This document shows positions 1 through 11,136 of a stretch of 64,000 bases of DNA, piece by piece. The notes under the pieces were generated by a model. It did no database searches. It had not been told where the DNA came from and saw only the letters and a program-made list of their open reading frames with translations. Every line of letters starts with the position of its first letter. The first letter of the stretch is position 1. The stretch spans positions 1,488,001 through 1,552,000 of the forward strand of contig JAJFPB010000002.1 of assembly GCA_020881915.1 (NCBI GenBank), given 5' to 3'. This DNA is from Paramyrothecium sp. XJ0827 (taxonomy: Eukaryota; Ascomycota; Sordariomycetes; Hypocreales; Stachybotryaceae). The position numbers and the translations under genes were made by a program.

Positions 1-2
1 AA

Positions 3-2430
3 TCAAAAGCCAAGACGAAGAAACCAGTTGAACGATCAGCTCGCGATTGGGGCAACACTGCAGGTAAACTGGAGGAAGGCATGGTTGACATGAGCCACGG
101 TGACCCTCTGTTCCGGCTGATGCAATGCCTTGTACCATGGTGGAAGCAAAGGTTTCGCATCCAAGCGCCAGGTTTGAGAAAATGGGGCTACATGGCTCTT
201 GATCGCCTAGACCGTCTAACAAAAGCTCATAAGGCAGAGGCGTATGACCCAGAGCGTTTTGGTGAACGCATAGCTACCTTAGCTGACTTTCGCCGATCCG
301 CCCAAGAATGCCAAGGAAGCCGTGACCTTGGAGCTCAGCTTTTCACTTGTTTACTCCGTGGTCTGGGCATCGAAGCTCGATTAGTAGCCAATCTGCAGTC
401 CCTCGGATTTGGCTGGAACAAACTGGAAGAAGCCGAGCCTGAAAAATCCACGGACGAAGTCAAGTCAGAGGAAAATAATGTTAAGCCAGTACCAAAAGCG
501 CAAAAGAAGAACGGAGACAAAGCGTCCAAGAAGACAACACAGTCAAAAGCAAAGGGCCAAGATGCGAAATCGTCACGCCCGAGTCGAGCGAGCAAGACTT
601 CTAAGGCTTCCATTGATATTGACTCCGATCAACTGGATCTTGAATATCAAGACACCGACGACGAATCTGTGGTCGAGTTGCAAGTTACCCCTAGGAAGGC
701 ACAAACCTCTACCAAGCAGTGGGACCAAGATCTTGATTATCCTCATTATTGGACAGAAGTTTTGTCCCCTGTCACGCGCAAATATTTACCTGTGGATCCC
801 CTCGTCAAGAAAATGGTTGGGACGAATAGAGACTTGATAGAGTCATTGGAGCCACGTGGAGGCAAGGCCGAGAAGGCCCGTCAAATCATGGCCTACGTTG
901 TTGGCTACTCCACGGACGGTACTGCCAAAGACGTGACGGTGAGATATCTGAAGAAGCAGATGTTTCCTGGTCGTACCAAAGGCTCGCGGATGCCACCTGA
1001 GAAAGTCCCAATATACAATCGCCATGGGAAGATTAAGCGATATGAACAGTATGACTGGTTCAAGTCTGCCATGTCTGGATATAGACGTGGCGACCGAAAA
1101 CACCCCCTGACAGAGGATGATGAAGCTGAGGATGGCACCGACCTCAAACCAGCTAGGCTGGAGAAGAAAGTTGTCAAGGAAGGCGAGGAGACATTGCAGT
1201 ACTACAAACAATCCAAGGAGTTCGCCCTTGAACGTCATCTTAAGCGAGAAGAGGCTCTTCGGCCCGGTGCCGTTTCAGTGAAAGTCTTCAAAAACAAGGT
1301 CAAGGGTGGGAAAATTGAAGAGGAGCCGGTGTACGCACGTAAAGATATTTTGAACGTGAAAAGCGCAGAAACCTGGCACAAGCAAGGAAGAGCACCTTTA
1401 CCAGGCCAGCAGCCTCTGAAGAAGGTACCTTATCGCGCGGCGACGTTGAATCGAAGGCGAGAGATTTTGGAGGCAGAGGCAGCAACGGGAGAAAAAGTCC
1501 TCCAGGGCCTCTACAGCTTTGAGCAGACAGATTGGATCATACCGCCACCCATTAAAGACGGCATTATTCCGAAGAATGAATACGGGTAAGTTCAATAACC
1601 CCCCCCACTGGACGAGCATATCGATATTGACAGCGTCCAGGAACATTGATCTGTTTGTGGAACACATGTGTCCAAGAGGTGCTGTTCATGTCCCTTTTCG
1701 AGGCGCCATTCGTGTCTGCAAGCGGTTACAGATCGATTATGCCGAGGCAGTAGTGGACTTTGAATTCGGCCACCGCATGGCAGTTCCTGTCATTCAGGGT
1801 GTAGTTATTGCAGAAGAATATCATGATCAGGTCATGGAAGAACTAGCTAAAGACGAAGCCGAGAAGAAACGGAAAGACGACGAAAAACGGCGCAAAACAG
1901 TCCTTGGTCAATGGCGAAAATTCCTTATGGGGATGCGGATTGTTGAACGAATTCGGCAGGAATATGGTCACATAGACGAAAGCGTTTCCGTATTTGGACA
2001 CAACAAGGGAGGTACCCATAATGCCGCTCCTTCAAAGCCAGAAGACGAAGAAATGGCTGGCGGATTCCTCCCTGAAGGCTATGAGGAGGACGAAGAACAA
2101 GAAGAACCCGCGCATCAAACATCTAGTTTCTTCCCTGCCGTCGACGAAGACGAACTTGGTAGCGATGGTGATCTGATCATGGAAGACCATCAGATGGAGA
2201 CCCCCTCCAAAGATGAGAAGCAACTTAGCCAGTCGCCACAACAGATCAATAGTAAGAGGAGCAAAGGCACGGAAAAAGCGAAACCGAAAGCGAAGGAGAA
2301 GCTGGCAACAAGGCGACAGCCTCCAAGAGGCCGCGCGACAAGAAGCAGGAAGAAGGTTGCTTCGGAGGATGACGATGAAGAGGATGAGGAAGAGGATGAG
2401 GCATGGCAAGGAGAATCTGATTACGATTGA
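3..2430 (+). CDS. rad4: Rad4/XPC DNA damage recognition protein (5' partial)
   Basis: Xeroderma pigmentosum group C homologue, which recognises helix-distorting lesions and starts global nucleotide excision repair in the nucleus. The frame is open to the left window edge, so the N-terminus lies outside; exons are 3-1585 and 1641-2430, giving about 790 residues here. Visible: the inactive transglutaminase-like region (RDLGAQLF near residue 108; YPHYWTEV near 245), BHD1 (LERHLKREEALRPG near 410) and BHD3 (NIDLFVEHM near 529, then the AVVDFEF strand). The single intron has donor GTAAGT and acceptor CCAG and joins Gly to Asn-Ile-Asp exactly inside BHD3. The C-terminal ~200 residues are acidic and basic low-complexity tails, as in other fungal Rad4 proteins. 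An in-frame ATG at 81 exists, but the conserved residues before it argue it is internal. Confidence 0.93.
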
Positions 2431-2807
2431 GGACTTCATGAAATATGAGCAAGACCAGACGACGAAATGCTCGGCATGATCCCTTGAATCATCAAAGCCA
2501 GCTTCTGCAGGAGCGAATACGGTGTATAGTAAGAACATGTATGACCAGAGTTGATACCCAGTTTAACAAGCAGCCACACTGGCTGCTCAAACTAAATCGT
2601 GGGTTTCTCTTCTTCTAGAGTAACTGGAACTAGTAAACCTCTTTGGCATAGCCTTCTTCTCGCCATCGTCTTCTTCGCCTATCCAAACCACAAGTGATGA
2701 TCAGCGGACAAATCATTCGCGACATGCATCAACCCAAAAGCCCCAACGCCGTGCAATGCAACATGCTTCTCAAACTTTCAGATCGCTTCTTTCTGACACT
2801 CATTCTC
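2431..2807. other. intergenic, convergent 3' ends
   Basis: Space between the 3' ends of rad4 and the AN1 gene. It can hold the two 3' UTRs. I see no other feature. Confidence 0.6.
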
Positions 2808-3746
2808 CTACACATCGATCAAGTCGACCGGAGCCCCAATGCCCCTCAGCAAAATGATGGTGTTGCCGCTCTGTAAGACCGTGCCGAGCTTTTCGTTGAA
2901 TTCGAGCACACGGCCGCCCTCGACGTGGAAGACCCGCAGCTTGTCCTGCTCATCGGCGCTCTGGTTGTTCAAGTTCTGGACCTGCAGGCTACGCGCTGCG
3001 GCGTCGAGCACGCGACCTACTACCCAGTCCTTGGAGTAGAAGAACTCGCCTTTGGGGAACTTGGCCCGCGCCGTCTCGGCCTCGGCCTCGACGTACAGGT
3101 AGATGCGCTTCTCTGGCGCCAGCTTCTCGTCGCCCTTGGCCGTCTTCTTGAGCTTATTGACGGCCACAACGCGGGCCGCCGCCGAGCTGGGCTTTGGCTT
3201 GGGCAGCGCGCGGCCGGCCTGTTCTTTCCTCGCGGAGCCCCAGGCGCGCAGCTTGTCAAAGGCCGACATCATGGACTTCTTGCTGGCCTCGAGCTGCTGC
3301 GCGGCGGGGCGCGCCCCGATGGGCGTGAGGTTGCTGCAGTCGTGGTCCTCGCGCAGGCGGTGCTTGAGGCAGTAGTCGCGGTTGCAGGTCTGGCAGTGCA
3401 CGCCCGTCGTCAGAGACGTCCCGATAACCGTCTTGCACTGCGGCGACGCGCAGGGCTTCTCGGAGACCTTGTCGCGGAGCGTCCTGCCCTGGCCAATGGA
3501 GGGCTGCGAAAGCTGTGCGAGGCGCCGGCGCTCCGCCCAGGCGCCGGCGTTGGCGCACTTGTGGGAGGACTCGACTCGGTGGTCGAGACAAAATGTCTTG
3601 TTGCATGATTGGCAGTAGAAAGGGAGGAAGTCGAGCTGGTTGCAGTAGTCGTACTGGCAGTGCTTGCCGACGAGGGAAGCGTCGTCGTTGTGTCTCATTT
3701 CGACGTAGCTGGTGTCCTCACCACGTGCATTATTCGAGGACGCCAT
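2808..3746 (-). CDS. cuz1: AN1-type zinc finger protein, Cuz1/ZFAND-like
   Basis: Protein of 312 residues, single exon. Two complete AN1 zinc fingers are visible: C30, C35, C45, C48, C53, H56, H62, C64, and C99, C104, C118, C121, C126, H129, H135, C137. The C-terminal ~100 residues (from KRIYLYVEAE to the end) resemble the divergent ubiquitin-like domain of Cuz1, which links the proteasome and Cdc48 during proteotoxic stress. I chose the ATG at 3746 because the frame upstream, open to 3908, has no ATG and lacks conserved sequence. The gene has very high GC at third positions, so its antisense strand is also open over 227 codons (2925-3608); that is a composition effect. The assignment to Cuz1 rather than a general ZFAND2 protein rests on the UBL-like tail. 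Confidence 0.85.
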   Translation of the reverse strand: MASSNNARGEDTSYVEMRHNDDASLVGKHCQYDYCNQLDFLPFYCQSCNKTFCLDHRVESSHKCANAGAWAERRRLAQLSQPSIGQGRTLRDKVSEKPCASPQCKTVIGTSLTTGVHCQTCNRDYCLKHRLREDHDCSNLTPIGARPAAQQLEASKKSMMSAFDKLRAWGSARKEQAGRALPKPKPSSAAARVVAVNKLKKTAKGDEKLAPEKRIYLYVEAEAETARAKFPKGEFFYSKDWVVGRVLDAAARSLQVQNLNNQSADEQDKLRVFHVEGGRVLEFNEKLGTVLQSGNTIILLRGIGAPVDLIDV

Positions 3747-4332
3747 GACGGCAGTCGGTATTCGGAGTATATATCGTGAACAGGGCAGGACAGGCAGCGC
3801 TGCAACGAGTGCACAGGCAGCGCGCAGTTCGTCAGCGCTGGTGATGGATCGGCGAGGCTGGCTGAATAAGGCGGCGAGGAATAGTCTAGAAGGCTCGCGC
3901 GACGCCAACTCAATCTGGGGTTCTGCTAAAGTCCGTCCGTTCCTGGCGCTAAATCGGTTGCCACGTTATTCAGCCAGCGACGGGACGTCACGGGTCGCTT
4001 GCAATAAGGACCCAAAGGTTGTCAACGGGTTGACTGTGGCAACAGGTGTCACGTTCAAAGATTTGTCTTTCAGTGACACGCCATCTTGAGCTTGGCGTGG
4101 CGGGGCTGAATGGAACATCTCGTACAACGCCAGTGTCTGAGTTTCTGCCGTGAATGGACTTGACAACTTCGCCATCAAAAATTCCGAGCGCTTTTCAAAG
4201 CTGTCTTGGAGAATTATTTATCTTTGATTTGTATATACTTTCATTATAGGAAGGAGCTGGGTAAATTGGGAATCGACCTCACTGCCAGATGCAACGTCTG
4301 GCAGTTCATCCGTATACTGCTCCAGGAACATA
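3747..4332. other. intergenic, upstream of AN1 gene
   Basis: Holds the promoter side of the AN1 zinc-finger gene (minus strand) and the 3' flank of the MTP18-like gene. A TATATA run at about 3767-3773 is probably too close to the start codon to act as a TATA box. No other feature seen. Confidence 0.5.
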
Positions 4333-5274
4333 TTACAACTCCTTCTCCTTCGGCTTCTGGCCCAGTAAATTCTCCCGGCCCGTCACTGGGGCATTTCCCA
4401 CGTATTCCTTGCCTCCAAATGCCGCAAAGCCCTTGTGGAAGAGCCACTCTACTGCGTTCTCGACGGGTTCATCGAACAGCGTAGGCAACGCCGGAACGAC
4501 GGCAAGGCCCAGACCAATGGGCGCCCAGGTTCGGATGGTTGCGTTCTTGGCATTCTTCAGAGCTCGACCTGAATATCGTACCACGCTGTGGATTGTGAAG
4601 GCCGGCAGGCCCATACTGGCGAGGCTCTGGAATAGCGCTCGCTGCACCATGACGGTGCGCCAATCCTCCAACGGCGTCACCTTGCCAGGCTCCAGCAACT
4701 GATGCTGCTTCGCTGGCAGACCAGTGACCTTTTCTTGATGAGGAGTGAGCTCCACGTTGGGATCCTTAATACGCTGGTTGTGCCAGTAGGCGCGGTATCC
4801 CTCGTGGCTGACATCACCGAGGATATACAACCAGGAGATGCCGTACGCGGCGCGGACAATGTTGGGGTGCGCAACGGGACGGAACGACTCGCCAATATCG
4901 GAGGTGTAGGCCACATATCGGTGGGCTGACAGCAGGATCGTGCGTATTCTCGTAGCGTAGGCGGCGTATCGAACATTGCTGTCTGTTGAGTCGGGGCCAC
5001 TGCGCACGGCAAGGTTAGGAATCGGGATTTGCAGGACTCGTCAAGAACCGAGCAAGGCTTACTATCCCTCGACTACGTTATCGAAGAAACTCCCGTCTTG
5101 GTCAGCTTTGTCCACGATTTTCTGAAGCGCGCTTGGTAGCTTTTCGCGATTTGGCAACTTGTCGGGGTCGAAGGCTTTACTCAATGGCGATGGATCTTTC
5201 TGATCATTGGAAGGCTTTGGGTCCTGGGCCTGGGCCTCTGGCTTTGCGTCTTGCGACTTGCCCCACCACGGCAT
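4333..5274 (-). CDS. MTP18/MTFP1-like mitochondrial fission process protein
   Basis: Inner mitochondrial membrane protein of the MTP18/MTFP1 family, linked to mitochondrial division. Exons on the minus strand are 5274-5063 and 4999-4333, giving 292 residues. The 63-base intron has donor GTAAGC and acceptor GCAG and joins the charged N-terminal leader to the conserved core with the frame preserved (Tyr-Gly-Pro-Asp). Family motifs seen: VAYTSDIGESFRPV, YGISWLYILGDVSHEGYRA and a C-terminal membrane-like stretch (IGLGLAVVPALPTLFDEPVE). A TTG at 5280 lies in frame, but the first ATG (5274, MPWWGKSQ) is the natural start. It is divergent to atp19, another mitochondrial gene, with about 500 bases between them. 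Confidence 0.88.
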
Positions 5275-5775
5275 TTTCAATGGGCTTGAGGGATCTGCAG
5301 AATAGATTAAAATATAGTCCTGAGGTCTCGCAGCTGTTGCGAGTCGTTTGGGCGAGGTTTGCTGGGTGTAGGCCGTGCTTTAGCAAAGTGAGGTATTCGG
5401 ATCACCTGGAGCTGTACAATCATATGTCAATTCGTGACGTAGGTACCTACCTACCTTAGCTAAGGCCAATCTCAGTATCCACCCTAACAAAGCACTACTC
5501 TGTACAGAGTACCTAGTAGTGAGCCGATTGCTTTCTAACATTAGATAAGCAAAAATCTAATCTAAGGCAAGACCACGTATGGAGCACCAGCACACTCTCT
5601 TTCTAGCCGATTTCGGTTACCGCTGTTTATCCGACAGCTCAGCGTTAGCCCGTGGCCGAAGCCCATGATTTTCCGAGAGCTTGGTGAAGACATCAAATCT
5701 GATCTCCCAATTCCACCTCAATCGCCCTAGCCGTCCATCGCTCCGCCTTCTCCGGACCTCAATCACTCATTCACA
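5275..5775. other. divergent promoter region, MTP18-like / atp19
   Basis: About 500 bases between two divergent mitochondrial-protein genes, so a shared promoter region is plausible. It contains a short GTAGGTACCTACCTACC microsatellite-like tract at 5439-5455 and a stretch slightly richer in A/T around 5500-5580. No gene seen. Confidence 0.5.
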
Positions 5776-6120
5776 ATGGCTGGCATCGCTTACTACACCA
5801 TTGCTGGCCGACAGGTCGGCGGCCACTACGTACGTCTGCTTCTTTGGTAGCCCTTGCCACGGTCTTGAATTGGAGAACTGATATCCAGCTACAGCTTGCC
5901 ATGGGTTGGTTGGCCACCATGGTCGGCGGTATCATCTACGGTACCTCTGGCCCCAAGAAGCCCGCCGGCGCCACCGTCACTCCTCCCATCAACGCCTCCA
6001 GCTCCGACGAGGCCGACTTTGTCAAGTGCGCGAATTCCTCCGCCCGTAATATCCACGCTATGATGCATTAGCTAACCCAACAACAGGAAGTTCCTCGATG
6101 AGCAGGAGAAGAAGCACTAA
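5776..6120 (+). CDS. atp19: ATP synthase subunit K (Atp19), mitochondrial
   Basis: Small subunit of the mitochondrial F1Fo ATP synthase that sits with the dimer-forming subunits in the inner membrane. Exons 5776-5829, 5895-6025 and 6087-6120 give 72 residues. The reading MAGIAYYTIAGRQVGGHY, then LAMGWLATMVGGIIYG, then the DEADFVK-KFLDEQEKKH tail matches fungal Atp19 in length and layout (short N-terminus, one membrane segment, charged tail). Both introns are GT-AG (donors GTACGT and GTGCGC) and preserve frame. The gene is hidden from simple ORF views because its exons are short. Confidence 0.92.
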
Positions 6121-7013
6121 GAGGTGGATTAGACAGAAGTTGAAGGACGCGTTTGTACGACACGGTGTACATATATCCAGCGGGGAGACCTTCCGTCTCG
6201 AGTCCCAATTGAGGGAGGCGCCGCGTAATTGACACATCCCTACATCTTCTGAATTCAGCAGCGATTCACTCGAGTGCATAACGATCATACGTACGACGAA
6301 GCATACAAATTCAGGGCATGCAATTTGCAGAGACCGGGCGTAGTGTCTCGAAGCATCGCGCTTGTCTACATGCGCTGGGCTTCCATGGCAATCGCTCGAC
6401 ATTTGGGGTTACGCCCGCTTTGCTTCATCTGGACACCATGCGATTAAAATTCATTGAAATTCCTTCCCATGTCGAAGACGACCTCGCCCATTCACCACAT
6501 TCTTCAATGTTCTCCCAACAATGTGCCAGCATACTTGAGCCTGGTGCAGTAGCATTTGGTTCAATGACAGTACCATGATCGTCGTCTTGCCTCAGCCATT
6601 ACCGGTGCTCTTAATCTTGTAAAGGCAGTGCTGTGAAATGAATGCTACGGGGTTTGCAATGCCCAGAAACATCCCTACGACCTCAATACTACGAATGACC
6701 GACCAATGCGATAAGTAGATATTAGAACTGTCCAAAATCGAGATGGCGAGATGAAAACATGCTCTATGAAGTGCAGCAACTGAAGTTGGTAATTCTTTAT
6801 ACGCCTTATATACCATTGAGACTGACTCACAGTCGTACGCAAGAAATCAAGGTTGGGCGTGGCATGGTGGTGGCTTACCTGATTGCCTGCCATTGTAACT
6901 GCTCCTTTCAATTTTGTCTACAATGCGTATTCTAGCCTCCAGCAATGCCAAATACCCAGCAAGCCGCAAAAACTGGATGAAAACCATCATAGAAGTCACT
7001 CAAATCGGCAAAA
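6121..7013. other. intergenic
   Basis: About 890 bases between atp19 and the SMP-30-like gene. It can hold a 3' UTR and a promoter. Short frames here show no conserved motif; nothing else seen. Confidence 0.5.
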
Positions 7014-8323
7014 ATGACATCAATAGAGATAACCGATCTAAAGACATTGAATACTCGAGTGCAGGTAAGTTCTGCTTCCAGGCTCAGGCATCAGGCTCTG
7101 AGCGCTAATTACATCTAATGCTTCCTAGTTGGCTCAAAATCCGAATCAACCTCCTGCTGTATCGTACGTTCCTGAAATAGCCTTAACTTCTGCATCGGCT
7201 AAAATCATGCTAGAGAGGGCAGCTCTGATATTGCTATCACTCGTTATCACCCAGAATTGACGTCTGTTCTAGGAGCCTCGCCAAGACACCAGCTCCTCCT
7301 CACCTCGCTCACGTCCTCCCAGAACTCATTCTTTCATTCTGCTTGCGTTATTGACCCTGTGAACCACGAGCTATGGACTACATCGAGCCCCTTGCAGACA
7401 AGGGACTCGTCAGCCTTACCGGTAGTTCTCATCTCCAAGGTTGTGTTGAACCGGGATCCACAAAGATCAAACGTGGTTGTTTCCCTCTCTTGGCAGAAGC
7501 TTCGACCACCAGCGGCGATGCCTATGCCAGCCGGCGGCTGCGCTTGCAAGGATGGTATCGTTTGGGTTGCACAAGGTGTTTTGGGCCCTCAGACAGCTGG
7601 TCTGGTGTATCTCAAAGCAGGCAAGGCACCTGAAGTGTTAATTAGGGACTACTACGGCCACGATTTCAACTCACCCTACGACGTCTCTGTGGCTCGAGAT
7701 GGCTCTTTATGGTTTACCGATCCTGTGAATGGGACAAGCCATGGGTGGAGACCAAGGCCAGGTTTACCGCCGCGAATCTATCGATTTGTACCTGGTACTG
7801 GAGAGTTACGGGCCATGACGGACGATGTGAGGCAGCCAATGGGTATAGCAATAAGCCCAGATCAAAGCACACTATATGTGACAGACTTTTCGGAACCTAT
7901 AACAGGCCCGGACAACAGTAACTCAGAGTGAGAAGGCCAGTTTGGAACAAGGCGGGTTTTGCTGATTCTTTGGACTAGGTCAGCAGCTGTATATGCTTTT
8001 GACATCTCCACTCGGTCAAATTCACCATTTTTGACGACGCGGCGTCTCTTCGCGGCACCTCTACACGGTGCTCCGACATGTGTGAGGTGTGACAAGAAGG
8101 GCAATGTTTGGGTTGCGTCGGGGCACCATGTTGAGGTTTGGTCTCCACGGGCGAGCCTATTAGGAGTTCTCCGCGCTCCCAGTTCGTTCCAGCCCATTTC
8201 ATAACTGTGTTTTCGGACTGGACTGACGCTGGTTTAGGTACGGTTTTTAGTTTCTGCTTCAGCGAAACAAACGAAGTGTTTATCGGTGCTGGGCACTCGC
8301 TGTGGCGCTTGGAGCTTGCGTAG
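7014..8323 (+). CDS. SMP-30/gluconolactonase-fold protein with altered metal site
   Basis: Predicted cytosolic six-bladed beta-propeller of the SMP-30/gluconolactonase family, 362 residues, no signal peptide. Exons: 7014-7064, 7129-7163, 7214-7927, 7979-8181 and 8238-8323, all GT-AG and in phase; an ACTGAC branch-like site precedes the last acceptor. Fungal-type landmarks: YHPELTSVLG near residue 40, GIVWVAQG near 143, GSLWFTDP near 192, STLYVTD near 247, GNVWVAS near 308, and a final SLWRLEL. Family members usually show HEACVW, SPND, PNGI and PDG at the metal and substrate positions. Here the same places read HSACVI (S71), SPYD (Y184), PMGI (M238) and a PTC (T300). If the alignment is right, the catalytic site is lost although the gene is intact. 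It converges on the SDR gene. Confidence 0.82.
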
Positions 8324-8552
8324 CCATCAGCCATAATTTTTCTCAATAACCTATCTCATACAATTAAGCGCGCGAGCTCCACGCATGACCAACCTAAATT
8401 TAAATCTCATAGTCATGGGACATAAATATCATTAATTTTTCGCAGTCGGAAACTCATGCTGCGCGGGGAGACTTCCCGGACGCTTGGCCTTCTCTAATGA
8501 CTTTTCTCACATTGGGCCATCCCATTTCGTGCAACAAGAGATCCTACGCTGA

Positions 8553-9588
8553 TTAGTATACCATTTGGTGTTTGAGTTCATCCTCACGTACCGTTGAATT
8601 ACGCCAGAGAAAGTTGGTCGTGAGCCAGGTATAACAAGACCCTCGACCAATCCACTGGCACGACGTCGGATTCTTCTTTAAGGCATTATCAACCACTTCC
8701 TTAGCAAAACTCTCTGGCGGTGCTAGTTGTGCAGATGTGAGATTAACATTGTTTTTCATCAAGTTCGATTCTGGAGATATGCCTTACTCATCTGCTGCTC
8801 GACATGATTCACACCAGTGAGCCAAGATGCCAGGGCTTGTCGGCCGGGGTAGTAAAGCGAAGAGGGGGAGAGCTCTTGTTGCCTTGCATGAGAGAAAAAG
8901 TCGGTCTTGATACCCCCTGTTACGACCTAAGAGACAATTATTAACAAGGTACGCTCTATTCAAAGGACGTCAAACACTTGGTACTCACATGCACCACCTT
9001 GATTTCGAACGCGGCTAGCTCAACTCGCAATTGCTTCGATAATTGCTCGAGAGCTGCTTTACTTGCATTGTAGATGCCCTGGAAGGGAACAGGCACTCTC
9101 CCTACAACAGAACCAATGTTGACGACTGTACCCTTAGATGCAACCAGCAGGGGTGCAATGGCTCTGGTAACCTCCAGCAAACCAAATACGTTCACATCAA
9201 ATACCTGCCTTGCAACCGCCATGTCTGTGTCCAGCAACGGTGACAGGTACCCTATTCCAACCGAATAAGCGCTGCGAACTCTAAAATGATTTTTGACATG
9301 TCATGTTCCTGGTTCATTCTTACCAACACCAGAATTATTGATGAGAATATCGAGGGAGCCGCCGGTACGAGCGTTGACGTCGGCAGCTACAGCCCTGATA
9401 GATTCCGTGTCCTGGACATCCATCATCACAATTTCGATACCGAGCTCTTTCAGGTGCTCGACTTTGGACGCTGTACGGGCCGTTGCGAAAACTTTAACGC
9501 CTTGACGATGCAGTTCCTGCGCGAGGTAATCACCAAGGCCGCCTCGGCTGGCGCCCGTTACCAGGGCGGTCTTTCTCCCCGGTGCCAT
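8553..9588 (-). CDS. short-chain dehydrogenase/reductase, Ayr1-like
   Basis: Classical NAD(P)-dependent SDR of 278 residues. Minus-strand exons: 9588-9324, 9251-8989, 8926-8788 and 8722-8553. Seen: nucleotide-binding TGASRGGLG (residues 11-19), NNSG (84-87), catalytic S136, Y149 and K153 (YNASK). The GG pair in the glycine motif and the ATARTASKVEHL segment resemble the 1-acyldihydroxyacetone-phosphate reductase (Ayr1)-like group, but the substrate is unknown. The last intron (8787-8723) was chosen over a nearer AG that would make an impossible 17-base intron; the choice yields a smooth EQQM-TPPESFAKEVV join. The start is the ATG at 9588; a TTG at 9612 is in frame but unlikely. The neighbouring convergent gene is the SMP-30-like protein. 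Confidence 0.85.
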
Positions 9589-11136
9589 AGAAGCCCAAAG
9601 GAGTAGGGACAAGCTAGCGCGGATCGTCTACAGATGAACGGTGACCTCTTGACGAAGCTCAGATTTGATACCAAGCTGCGTCAAACGCGGGGGTTTGCGA
9701 CGGGTAAGGTAGTAGTCGGCAACTCAAAAACCCGATACCAAATGAGAACAGCTCAGGCAATACTCGCAGGACGTGCTAGTTCAACCTATGGCTGAGAAGG
9801 ATAACGAGTTTTTGTTGATGATACTTCTGGAAACAGACATCCATACCAAAAGTTTCAAACGAGATGGAGAGCATAAACAAGTACTAATGAAGTGGAATGA
9901 GCTAGGGTAAAGGCTCGGACCCCTTTCTATAGTCTGAGAGGCTTTGGCTTCAAGATGACCGGCGCCGCCGCGAGCGCACAACTGGTATGGCACTAAACCT
10001 GCTTCTGTCAGGACAAGAACCATGACACGATTCACGTAGGTCCAGGCGCATTCTGACGCTTGGCAGCTGCATTTGGGACACAACATCGTACATCGTCGTA
10101 GGATGCGATGCTTGCACGGGTGAAGCGCAGCCGCCGTCGAGCCGCAAAGAATCCACATGTGTTGTAAGTCGCTGAGCCTAAACCAGTCTTCACGCGCCCA
10201 CGCATCTAATTACGGGACATTGGAGGGGCCGGTTCGGCCATCCATGCCCAGATTGATCTACATAACGGGCAAGTGGGGCTTGCCGGAGTTCTCGTTCTGA
10301 CAGCAACATGGCCATGCGCACATCAATGAGTTGCGTTGCGTGTAAGAACTCCAATCGGTGACTTCGCCAACGCCTCGACTTACAAGCGACAAAAATGAAC
10401 CCCTCCCCACTGGGCGTTGCGTGCCGTATTACTGCAAGTCAGAGTGCCAAAAATATGACCACAACACATCGAAATTGTTCCTTCTGGGAAGCAAAATCTT
10501 TCCCAGCCAACTGCAGGAAAAAGGAAGAAAAAATGCATGAGAGATAGGACCTGTGAGTTACAGCGGCGCTCTTGCAATGGAGGGATAGCCCTCAGGCCTG
10601 TTATGGGATGCACGTTTGAAGGAAGTCGCAAACACCCCTAAAACAACTGAAAGGCTTGCAGAGAGTCAAACCAATAGCAAACGGCTACAGCGGTCATCAC
10701 TGCGTTGAAGCAGGACTGGTTTGGTTTGGCGCGTTGCAAATGCTTGCATGCGATAATTCCATGAGCGAGCTACCTCGTAGAAGAATGCGGATGCGATATT
10801 GATGGAAGTACCTCCTAGTGCAATTGGAGCGACGCTAGCGAGTGAGAGATCTGGGTACGCCGCTACTTGACCACAAGCCTAAGAAATGCGGTGCATAGAA
10901 GTACACGATCGAACTGATCACGTGCCCCTCCTCCAACCCTGGCGCGGAGGAACCCTTCCCTCCCCACCCGGCCTCGTTTTCCGCACGCGAACCATCTCCC
11001 TAATCGAAACACCGACAATCCATCTCTTCGGTTACAACGATTGCACCTCTTTGGCACCCAACCCCGACACTCATACTAGACCGGGCTGCGATAGTCCGAT
11101 ACAGCATAATCGGATAGCCGTCACGGACGGACCGGC
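9589..11136. other. intergenic, 1.5 kb
   Basis: Between the SDR start and the CENP-B-type gene start, so two promoters face each other here. Open frames such as 9781-10158 on the minus strand show no family motif. No RNA gene recognised. Confidence 0.5.

Noticed and set aside
2925..3608. 227-codon plus-strand frame inside the AN1 gene
   Set aside because: Antisense shadow of a very GC-rich gene; no domain and the minus strand carries two perfect AN1 fingers.
3767..3773. TATATA upstream of the AN1 gene
   Set aside because: Only about 20 bases before the start codon, too near to work as a TATA box for that start.
8771..8787. 17-base intron reading in the SDR gene
   Set aside because: Too short to be spliced; the 65-base alternative ending at 8723 keeps the frame and a better protein.
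9781..10158. 125-codon minus-strand frame upstream of the CENP-B-type gene
   Set aside because: Cys/Ser-rich text without motifs; a competing overlapping frame is equally open.
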